Shown: piece by piece, positions 24,371 through 30,871 of the stretch
How positions within the stretch are numbered: the first letter of the stretch is position 1
Layout of the letters: every line of letters begins with the position of its first letter
Assembly: GCF_001625085.1 (NCBI RefSeq)
Contig: NZ_BDAW01000050.1
Coordinates: 1 to 46,604 of the forward strand
Reading direction: 5' to 3'
Source of the DNA: Nocardia acidivorans NBRC 108247
Lineage (GTDB): Bacteria; Actinomycetota; Actinomycetes; Mycobacteriales; Mycobacteriaceae
DNA: 46,604 nucleotides
Position numbers and translations under genes: made by a program
Notes under the pieces: model-generated
The model's input: the letters and a program-made list of their open reading frames with translations, nothing else
Told to the model about the DNA's origin: nothing
Database searches by the model: none

Positions 24371-25467
24371 GTGCTCCGCTGGAGACGTACCGCTTCGAAA
24401 CGGTGCGTTTCGATCTGAGCCTGAGCGAGAACCCGTTCACGCCACTGCCTTCGGTGTTGCGGGCCATCGATGACGCTCTGGTGCAGGCGAATCGGTATCC
24501 GGAGTTCCTGCCGCGGCAACTGCCCTTGCTGATCGCGGAGCACCTCGGCGTGGACGTCGAACAGGTGGTGGTGGGTTCGGGAGCGACCGGGGTGGCCATG
24601 CAGATCATGCAGACCCTGCCCGCGCCGGGATCCCGATTCGTCTTCGCCACACCGACTTTCGACGGATATCCGATTATGAGCGATATGGTCGGGCTGCGCG
24701 CGCAGCCGGTGCCGCTGGACGGCAACGGCCGCCAGGATCTGTGGGCCATGGCGCGGGTGGTGAACGAGCGCACCGGGCTGGTGGCGGTATGCCGCCCGCA
24801 CAATCCGACCGGGACGGTGGTCGCCGCCAGTGAGCTGAAGGCGTTCCTGTGCGCGATCGCGGCGACGGTGCCGGTGATTCTGGATGAGGCGTATATCGAA
24901 TTCCTCGGTGCGGCCGATGGCCTGGACGCCGTGGAGTTGGTGCGGCGGCACCCGAATGTGCTGGTGCTGCGCACCTTCTCGAAGGCGTACGGGCTCGCCG
25001 GACTGCGCATCGGCTACGCGTTCGGTGCGCCGGAACTCATGCGGCGGGTGCGGAGGCTGCAATTGCCGTTCGGGGTGCAGGCCACCGCGGTGGCCGCGGT
25101 GCGCGCCTCGTACGCGGCCGAGGCCGAACTCGGCGAGCGCATCCTGCGCATCACCACCGAACGGGACATGTTGCGTACCGCACTGCGCCGCAGTGGGATT
25201 CGGGTGCCGCGCAGTAGCGCGAACTTCCTCTACCTGCCCGGACCCGAGGTGGCCCCGGCACTGGCGCGCGCCGGTATCGTGGCCAAACGCTATCCGGACG
25301 GCGGCGCCCGCATCGCCGTCGGCGATCCGATCGCCGGGCGGGCGGTGCTGCACGCGCTCGCCGCCCGCCCCGCCGGCGGCGCGCGACCGCTGCGCCGCGA
25401 GGACAGCCGGGTGCTCTCGCTCACGGTGCGGTCCGAGCCCAGCGCTGTGCGAGCGCCGCGCAGGTGA
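24367..25467 (+). CDS. PLP-dependent class I/II aminotransferase, HisC-like
   Basis: A 366-residue fold-type I aminotransferase. The PLP site is complete: RPHNPTGT (Asn146), DEAYIEF (Asp173, Tyr176) and TFSKAYGLAGLRIGYAFG (Schiff-base Lys206, Arg214). The start SLSENPFTPLPSV resembles histidinol-phosphate transaminases, but no his genes are near, so it probably aminates a ketone made by the operon. It overlaps the KAS III-like gene by four bases. The last ~30 residues are Arg/Pro-rich, unlike the family, and overlap the convergent transporter gene by 47 bases; this tail may be an extension after loss of an earlier stop. Confidence 0.88.
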   Translation: MSAPLETYRFETVRFDLSLSENPFTPLPSVLRAIDDALVQANRYPEFLPRQLPLLIAEHLGVDVEQVVVGSGATGVAMQIMQTLPAPGSRFVFATPTFDGYPIMSDMVGLRAQPVPLDGNGRQDLWAMARVVNERTGLVAVCRPHNPTGTVVAASELKAFLCAIAATVPVILDEAYIEFLGAADGLDAVELVRRHPNVLVLRTFSKAYGLAGLRIGYAFGAPELMRRVRRLQLPFGVQATAVAAVRASYAAEAELGERILRITTERDMLRTALRRSGIRVPRSSANFLYLPGPEVAPALARAGIVAKRYPDGGARIAVGDPIAGRAVLHALAARPAGGARPLRREDSRVLSLTVRSEPSAVRAPRR

Positions 25468-26389
25468 TCAGCTGCACCTGGTGGAAGATCATGAGCGGCA
25501 GCACGATCAGTCCGATCGGGTGACCGGCGAACAGCACCGTCGCCATCGGCAGACCCGTGGCCAGCGACTTCTTCGAACCGCAGAACACCACCACGATCCG
25601 GTCGCCGCGATCGAAGTGCCGGGCCCGGCCCAGCGCCGAGGTCGCGGCGAGCACGATCGCCAGCAGGGCGCAGAGCACCAGCGCCAGCACCGCGATCCGC
25701 CACGGGGACAGGGAATGCCAGATGCCCTCCACCATGCCCGCGCTGAAAGCGCTGTACACCACCAGCAGGATGGAACCGCGGTCCACGAGTTTCGTCGGCT
25801 CGGCATAGCGGGCCAGCCAACCCTTGACCTTCGGGCGGATCAGCTGGCCGATGAAGAACGGGACCAGCAACTGGAACACGATGTCCAGGACCGAGGACAG
25901 ATCCACCTTGGCCTGGCCGGTGGTGTTCATCAACGCGATCACCAGTGCGGGAGTCAGGAAGACGCCCAGCAGATTCGACAGTGTGGCGCTGACGATCGCA
26001 CCCGGCACATTGCCCTTGGCGATCGAGGTGAAAGCGATCGAGGACTGCACGGTGGACGGCACCAGGCACAGGAACAGCAGACCGGTGTAGAGGTCCTCGG
26101 TCAGGATATGCGGCACCAGCACCCGGGCGGCGAGACCGAGGATCGGGAAGAGGACGAAGGTGCAGGCGAGCACGGTGGCGTGCAGTCGCCAATGCTTGAG
26201 ACCGGTGACGGCCTCGTGGGTGGACAGGCGCGCGCCGTACAGCAGGAACAGCAATGCGATGGCAATCTTCGTCAGCCAGCCCACCACCTCGGCGGCCTCG
26301 CCCCGCGCCGGGAAGATGCCGGCCAGGGCTACCACGGCGAGAATCGACAGAATGAACCCGTCGATATAGAACTTGCTGAGAAATCGCAC
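25421..26389 (-). CDS. BASS-family (SBF-like) transporter
   Basis: A 322-residue membrane protein with nine or ten helices, of the bile acid:sodium symporter superfamily (SBF_like/YfeH group). Diagnostic stretches are LFLLYGARLSTHEAVTGLKH, FLCLVPSTVQSSIAFTSIAK and VFCGSKKSLATGLPMATVLF. Members carry organic anions with Na+; the ligand here is unknown. It converges on the aminotransferase, with overlapping 3' ends, and is divergent from the DUF692 operon. It might move a product or precursor of the biosynthetic operon, but opposite strands make that only a guess. Confidence 0.88.
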   Translation of the reverse strand: MRFLSKFYIDGFILSILAVVALAGIFPARGEAAEVVGWLTKIAIALLFLLYGARLSTHEAVTGLKHWRLHATVLACTFVLFPILGLAARVLVPHILTEDLYTGLLFLCLVPSTVQSSIAFTSIAKGNVPGAIVSATLSNLLGVFLTPALVIALMNTTGQAKVDLSSVLDIVFQLLVPFFIGQLIRPKVKGWLARYAEPTKLVDRGSILLVVYSAFSAGMVEGIWHSLSPWRIAVLALVLCALLAIVLAATSALGRARHFDRGDRIVVVFCGSKKSLATGLPMATVLFAGHPIGLIVLPLMIFHQVQLITCAALAQRWARTAP

Positions 26390-26492
26390 CGAACCAGGCT
26401 AATCGCCCGGTTTTTCCGTTATTAACATCCCACCCGTGGGACGGCGATACTGATGGTGATCGACCGTCCAGACGCACGGGGGTGGAATCGCC

Positions 26493-27443
26493 ATGGTCGC
26501 TGGGACCGCACTGGCCGCGAGCCCGATCGCCGCCGACACCTGGGGTATCTCCGGTCCGCAGTTCCTCGGCGGGTACGTCCTGCTGGGGCTGGCGGCCGCG
26601 GTGTACGGGTTCACCCAGCGCGCCAGGATCATTCGCACCGATCACTCCCGGGCACATCTGGCCACCGCGCTGTCACCGGTCGAGACGGCCATGCTCTTCG
26701 ACGATCGGCGGCCGGTACTGGCCGGACTCGCCCAATTGCGCGGGCATCAGCTCATCGACTCCGCCGGTACGCCCACCCGCTCGCCCAGCGGGACCGAACA
26801 GCAGACCCTGGATCAGGTGTCGCGCAGCATGCACCGGTACATGGTGGGCACCGACGCGCGTCACCGGCATGTCATCCACCTGGCGCGGGCCAGCCGTGAA
26901 TCGGTGGCGGCGCTGCGCGATTCGCTCACCGATCGCGGCTATCTGATCGGCGCTGAACAGCGTAGGGCGCTGTGGCTCGCGGCCCTGCCGCTCTGGGCGC
27001 TACTGGTCTTCGGCATCGTGCGCGTATTCGCCGGTATCGCCAACCGGCACCCCGTCGGCTATCTGGTGCTCGCCCTCATCGTGGTACTCATCTGCGCGTT
27101 CCTGATTCAGCGCGCCCCGCGCCTGACCCGCCGCGGGCGACTGGCCAAACAGGAATCCGTGCAGCGCAACGGACACCTGCGCCCCACCAATGCCCCGGCC
27201 TACGCCGCCTACGGTCCGGACAGCGCCGCCATGGCCACCGCACTGTTCGGCGCCATGGTGCTCTGGAACCTGGATCCCGGATTGGCCGGCGCCACCGGCA
27301 CTCTCGGCGCGGGTGGGGTCAGCGGCTCCGGCGGCAGTTGCTCCAGCTCCGGTTCGAACTGCTCCAGCGGAGACAGCGGCGGCGGCAGCAGCAGTAGTTG
27401 CGGCGGCGGGAGCAGCTGCGGCGGCGGAGGTTGCGGCGGATGA
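26493..27443 (+). CDS. TIGR04222-type membrane protein with Gly/Ser/Cys-rich C-terminal tail
   Basis: A 316-residue membrane protein. Helix 1 is FLGGYVLLGLAAAVYGF (about 24-40); a soluble domain of ~120 residues follows; two more helices are LWLAALPLWALLVFGIVRVF and GYLVLALIVVLICAFLIQ; then comes a basic linker. The last ~45 residues are low-complexity Gly/Ser with five cysteines (283, 290, 303, 309, 314), ending CGGGGCGG. This is the pattern I associate with TIGR04222 proteins. The tail resembles the core of a modified peptide, and the gene overlaps a DUF692 gene by ATGA, so the tail is the likely substrate. ATG at 26493 is preceded by GGGGGTGG. Confidence 0.82.
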   Translation: MVAGTALAASPIAADTWGISGPQFLGGYVLLGLAAAVYGFTQRARIIRTDHSRAHLATALSPVETAMLFDDRRPVLAGLAQLRGHQLIDSAGTPTRSPSGTEQQTLDQVSRSMHRYMVGTDARHRHVIHLARASRESVAALRDSLTDRGYLIGAEQRRALWLAALPLWALLVFGIVRVFAGIANRHPVGYLVLALIVVLICAFLIQRAPRLTRRGRLAKQESVQRNGHLRPTNAPAYAAYGPDSAAMATALFGAMVLWNLDPGLAGATGTLGAGGVSGSGGSCSSSGSNCSSGDSGGGSSSSCGGGSSCGGGGCGG

Positions 27444-28456
27444 GCGGCCCCCGCCCCGGCACCGGACAACCGGCGGATCGGCCGCGACGTTCCGCATCGA
27501 GCGGGCCGCTTCCGCACGGAGCCATCGGAGTCGGGTGGCGACGCGAGATCTGCGGCATGATCGCGGCGCTGGACGGGATCGGATTCTGTGAGGTCATCGC
27601 GGAATCGCTGGTGCCGCAGCATGGTTCGCGGTACGGCGGCGCGGCCGGTGCATTGCGTGCATTCGCTGCGCCGCACCGGGGGCGCGCGGCCGCGCGAAAG
27701 AGTGGGCGGCACACCGATATCGCGGTCCCGGAGGAGCTGGAGCTGCTCATGGCCGGTGGTATCGCGGCGGTGCCACACGGCATCTCGCTGTCGCTGGGCG
27801 GGGCGGAGGCGGTGGATCCCGCGCGGGTCACGCACCTGGCCGAGTGCGCACGGGCGCTGGGATCACCGGTGGTGAGCGAGCACATCGCGTTCGTGCGCGC
27901 GGACGGGGTGGAGGCCGGACATCTGCTACCGGTGCCGCGCACCCGCGAGGCACTGGACGCCTTGGCGCGCAATATCTCCCGCACTCGGGCCGAACTGGAG
28001 GTGCCGCTGGCGGTGGAGAATATCGCCGCGCTCTTCGAGTGGCCGGACGCGGAGTTCAGCGAGGCCGAATTCCTCCAGGAGCTGGTGGAGCGCACCGGGG
28101 TATACCTGCTGATCGATATCGCCAACCTGTATGCCAACGCGCGCAACAGATCTCGCGATCCGCTCACCGAATTGCTGCGACTGCCGACCGAACGACTCGC
28201 CTACTGCCATGTCGCGGGCGGACACGAGGTCGGCGGCCGCTACCACGACACCCATTCGCACCCGGTACCCGCCGAGGTGCTGGCGCTGGTCACCGAATTC
28301 ACCGCGGACCGGCCGGTGCCGCTCATGCTGGAGCGCGACGGAAACTATCCCCCCGCAACAGAACTCGCCGCCGAACTGAATTCCCTCGCCACCGCCTCCG
28401 GCCGCCCGCCCGTCACACTGCGCCCCGCGCTCTCGGCGGGAATGAGCGGCCCGTGA
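27440..28456 (+). CDS. DUF692 multinuclear iron-dependent oxidative enzyme (MNIO) homologue
   Basis: A 338-residue TIM-barrel protein of the DUF692 family, which includes MbnB (methanobactin), TglH and the bufferin enzymes; these use two or three irons to oxidise peptidyl cysteine or related residues. Metal ligands typical of the family are all visible: His113 in VPHGISLSLGG, Glu147/His148 in VSEHIAF, Glu193-Asn194 in AVENIAALFE, Asp226 in LIDIANLYANA, His257 in CHVAGGHE, Asp270/His272 in YHDTHSHPVP, and Glu298 in LMLERDGNYPP. The N-terminal ~25 residues are an Arg/Pro-rich extension. It overlaps both neighbours by four bases, which implies a three-protein unit. ATG at 27440 is the coupled start. 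Confidence 0.9.
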   Translation: MSGPRPGTGQPADRPRRSASSGPLPHGAIGVGWRREICGMIAALDGIGFCEVIAESLVPQHGSRYGGAAGALRAFAAPHRGRAAARKSGRHTDIAVPEELELLMAGGIAAVPHGISLSLGGAEAVDPARVTHLAECARALGSPVVSEHIAFVRADGVEAGHLLPVPRTREALDALARNISRTRAELEVPLAVENIAALFEWPDAEFSEAEFLQELVERTGVYLLIDIANLYANARNRSRDPLTELLRLPTERLAYCHVAGGHEVGGRYHDTHSHPVPAEVLALVTEFTADRPVPLMLERDGNYPPATELAAELNSLATASGRPPVTLRPALSAGMSGP

Positions 28457-28827
28457 ACGAACCCCTCGCGAACGGGACGGAGCAGCGAGATTCCCTTCAG
28501 AACCTGTCCGGAACACTCGCGGAACAGCAGGCGGCCCTGGTGCGCGCCTTGGTCGCGGGCGCACCCGCACCCGCGGGATTCGACGCCGCCGATATCTCCG
28601 CCACCGCGCACGCACTGCTGCACAAGCGCGCCGACGAGGTGGCCCGGCGGTTTCCGCTGCTCGCACACGCCTGCGGTGGTGACTTCCCCGCGAAATTCAT
28701 GCAATGGGCGAGCACCCGCCCCAAGTCCTCGACGGCCGCCGACGCCGCGGCCTTCGCGGCGGCGCTCGGACTTCCCCCTCCCGGGCACGCCTCACGAAAC
28801 CCATTGCACCGCTGGCGAAAACGCTGA
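28453..28827 (+). CDS. Small partner protein of the DUF692 enzyme (SCO6045 C-terminal/DUF2063-like)
   Basis: A 124-residue soluble protein starting at GTG in a GTGA overlap with the DUF692 gene. The core, ISATAHALLHKRADEVARRF then PLLAHACGGDFPAKFMQW, follows the pattern of the first half of DUF2063/BufC-type proteins (aligned helices, Phe-Pro, Gly-x-x-Phe). From memory, in Streptomyces a similar segment is fused to the C-terminus of a DUF692 protein (SCO6045-like domain). MNIO enzymes usually need such a partner to recognise their substrate, and that is the proposed role here. It ends with a basic tail RNPLHRWRKR. The assignment rests on pattern and position. Confidence 0.65.
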   Translation: MNEPLANGTEQRDSLQNLSGTLAEQQAALVRALVAGAPAPAGFDAADISATAHALLHKRADEVARRFPLLAHACGGDFPAKFMQWASTRPKSSTAADAAAFAAALGLPPPGHASRNPLHRWRKR

Positions 28828-28883
28828 CACGTCGACTGGACCGCACGACCACCCAGCCTCACCCGCCACCTCGGCACGCCCCA

Positions 28884-28921
28884 CCCGTCATCCCGGCGCG
28901 CTTTCGGCCGGGATCCACACC
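28884..28921. repeat. Dispersed palindromic element, copy B
   Basis: A 38-bp element with inverted arms ATCCCGGC (28890-28897) and GCCGGGAT (28907-28914), flanked by CCCGTC and CCACACC. It differs from copy D at only three positions. It lies in the 260-base gap between the DUF692 operon and the His-rich gene, which otherwise shows only a possible -10 (TAATGT, about 29033) near its right end. Confidence 0.85.
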
Positions 28922-29087
28922 CCGCACCGCAACGGTTCCCCGCGAGCTCCGGCCGGGACCTATTGCGCCACAAGCGCTGACATTGTCCGGCCGTACTTCC
29001 AGGCGCCCTCGTGAGCGACAGATGCATGGGTGCTAATGTCCGTACCTGTTTGCCGGATTGTCCTGTCCATCTCGGAAAGGAAGTTCC

Positions 29088-29384
29088 ATGTCTCAGGTTC
29101 ATACCGCTCACACCGGTCATGATCATGTCCACGGTCCCAGTTGCGGCCATGTAGCTGTTCCACATGGGGATCATGTGGACTATGTGCACGACGGGCATCT
29201 GCATCGGGCGCACGACGATCATTTCGACGAGTGCGAGCCCGCCGGGCACATCACCCACGACGGTCACGAGCATGAACACGGACCGGATTGCGGCCATGTG
29301 GCGGTACCGCACGGCGATCATGTCGATTACGTCCACGACGGCCACCGGCACGCGGCGCACGCCGGGCACTACGACGACCACTGA
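29088..29384 (+). CDS. Histidine-rich, internally duplicated metal-binding protein
   Basis: A 98-residue soluble protein with about 30 histidines. It is made of two near-identical halves: HGPSCGHVAVPHGDHVDYVH DGHLHRAH at about 15-42, and the same with HGPDCGH...DGHRHAAH at about 65-92. Each half has one Cys in an invariant CGH context. No signal peptide or membrane segment is seen, so it is probably a cytoplasmic store or chaperone for zinc, nickel or copper. Ribosome site GGAAAGGA lies six bases before the ATG at 29088. I see no Zur or other metal box upstream. Related short His-rich proteins in actinobacteria carry misleading transporter names. Confidence 0.8.
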   Translation: MSQVHTAHTGHDHVHGPSCGHVAVPHGDHVDYVHDGHLHRAHDDHFDECEPAGHITHDGHEHEHGPDCGHVAVPHGDHVDYVHDGHRHAAHAGHYDDH

Positions 29385-29431
29385 TCGCGCTCGGGCGGCC
29401 ACGCGCCGCCCGGCACCGCGATCATTCGATC

Positions 29432-29809
29432 ATGGCCTTCCTCGCACGCAGCTTCCGGGAGAATCCGGTCCCGGCATCGGGCACCCGCAGCCGCGAATTC
29501 ATTCGATTCCGCTGTGCCGGTAGAGAATTCATTCTCCGGCAGACCATCCTCGAACCCGGTGGGCAGAGCGGCTGGCACTATCACGACGGGACGCTGTTCG
29601 TCCTGGTCACCGGCGGGCCGCTGAATCATCCGGCCACCGATTGCGTACCGGTCACCAAACGCCCGTGGCGGATCTTCCGGGAACCGAGTGGGCGCGCGCA
29701 CGCTCACCTGGCCCGCAATCTCGGCGACCGGCCGGTGCGGCTCACCGTCGTCTATGTGAACCCGGCGGGCAGCCCGCTGTCCCGGAGCATCGCGCCCCCG
29801 GAGCGCTGA
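29432..29809 (+). CDS. Small cupin-domain protein
   Basis: A 125-residue single-domain cupin. The first motif, LEPGGQSGWHYHDGTLFVLV, supplies His-x-His for a metal, and RIFREPSGRAHAHLARNLGD supplies a later His. It has no partner domain and no signal peptide. The reaction is unknown; proteins of this size act as dioxygenases, isomerases or sensors. No strong ribosome site is seen before the ATG at 29432. It follows the His-rich gene by 47 bases on the same strand and precedes the acetyltransferase by 14 bases. Confidence 0.75.
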   Translation: MAFLARSFRENPVPASGTRSREFIRFRCAGREFILRQTILEPGGQSGWHYHDGTLFVLVTGGPLNHPATDCVPVTKRPWRIFREPSGRAHAHLARNLGDRPVRLTVVYVNPAGSPLSRSIAPPER

Positions 29810-29823
29810 GGCATGCTGGCTAC

Positions 29824-30252
29824 ATGATCGAGGTAGTCACCGTGAGCACGGAGCAGGAGCTGGCCGACGCGTACGACATCAGGATGAAGGTGTTCGTCGC
29901 GGAGCAGGGCGTACCGCAGGAGTTGGAGCTCGACGAGCTGGACGCGGTCGCCGATCACTTCCTCGCCCGGCTCGACGGGCAACCCATGGGCGCGGGCCGA
30001 CTGCTGGTGCGCGAGAACACCGGTGTGCTCGGCCGCCTGGCCGTCTTACCGGAATCGCGGGGCACCGGTATGGGCGTGGCGCTGGTCCGGGCCATCGAGG
30101 AGCGTGCGCGTGCGCGTGGTCTCGGTGCGATCGAACTGCATTCGCAGACCCACGCGCAGGGCTTCTACGAGCGGCTCGGATATGAGGCGTACGGCGAGAT
30201 CGGCGATGACGCGGGGATCCCGCACATCTGGATGCGCAAGAGCCTGCGCTAG
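29824..30252 (+). CDS. GNAT family N-acetyltransferase (ElaA-like)
   Basis: A 142-residue acetyltransferase. It has DIRMKVFVAEQGVPQELELD, the acetyl-CoA pyrophosphate loop PESRGTGMGVALVRAIEERA, and the C-terminal ELHSQTHAQGFYERLGYEAY strand and helix. These are the standard GNAT features, and the first motif is typical of the ElaA/YjcF group. The acceptor substrate is unknown. Start ATG at 29824 gives a normal length. It is probably co-transcribed with the cupin gene. Confidence 0.88.
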   Translation: MIEVVTVSTEQELADAYDIRMKVFVAEQGVPQELELDELDAVADHFLARLDGQPMGAGRLLVRENTGVLGRLAVLPESRGTGMGVALVRAIEERARARGLGAIELHSQTHAQGFYERLGYEAYGEIGDDAGIPHIWMRKSLR

Positions 30253-30268
30253 GACACCGGCTCGCGAA

Positions 30269-30679
30269 TCAGTTCGCGGCGGGCGCGCAGGTATCGCGCA
30301 GCGAGCACGAACCGCAGGCGCTGCCGCAGCCGCCGACCGCTTCCGCGGGTGCCGCGGCCTCGAGGGCCTTCTCGGCGGCGAGCGCGCCCGAACCGAGGGT
30401 GAAGAACGCGATGGCCGCGGCCGCCAGCGGAATCAGAATTCCGGCGATACCGCCGCCGACGAGCGCGACCGCGCCACCGGCGGCGAGCAGCAGCGCGGCC
30501 ACGATGGTGGTCGGCGCGGCCACGCGATTGGCCAGCTTGAAGTTCTCCTCGGATTTCACCGCGGCCTCGGAGTGCACCCCGAAATAGCGGTTACCGGGCA
30601 GCGTGCCGGTCAGTCCGAGCACTCCGGTGACCACGGCGACAGCCGACAGAACAAACAGAATCATCGCGACAACCAACAC
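30269..30679 (-). CDS. SdpI-like membrane protein with four-cysteine tail
   Basis: A 136-residue protein with three or four hydrophobic helices (VVAMILFVLSAVAVVTGVLG, VAALLLAAGGAVALVGGG, ILIPLAAAAIAFFTL). The loop GNRYFGVHSEAAVKSEENFK and LANRVA matches the core of the SdpI/YhfL family. The tail is unusual for that family: GGCGSACGSCSLRDTC, with four closely spaced cysteines, could bind a metal or be modified. Start GTG at 30679, or ATG at 30664. It is convergent with the acetyltransferase gene and divergent from leuS. Confidence 0.7.
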   Translation of the reverse strand: MLVVAMILFVLSAVAVVTGVLGLTGTLPGNRYFGVHSEAAVKSEENFKLANRVAAPTTIVAALLLAAGGAVALVGGGIAGILIPLAAAAIAFFTLGSGALAAEKALEAAAPAEAVGGCGSACGSCSLRDTCAPAAN

Positions 30680-30871
30680 CCCTGCAGGCTACAGCGCGCT
30701 CGGGTCAGCTCCGGCTCCGGTCCGAAGTCCCGCGGGGTGTCCCGCGACTCCCCGATCGGCCCCGGCGTGCCGGTGCGCGAGGTCGTCACCCCTTTTGGGT
30801 TCGGCGGTGCGCACGCTTTACCCTGGTGAGCGACCTTATCGGGGATCGGCTAGGAATAAGAAGGCAGGACC

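Noticed and set aside
24367..25467. Histidinol-phosphate aminotransferase of histidine synthesis
   Set aside because: The motifs are HisC-like, but no his genes are nearby and the gene overlaps the KAS III-like gene; a dedicated biosynthetic role is more likely.
27398..27439. Upstream start for the DUF692 gene
   Set aside because: It would add an Arg-rich peptide coded antiframe to the Cys-rich tail; the ATGA-coupled start at 27440 is better.
30680..30871. T-box riboswitch upstream of leuS
   Set aside because: I could not find the antiterminator core sequence or a specifier-loop layout; the leader is short.
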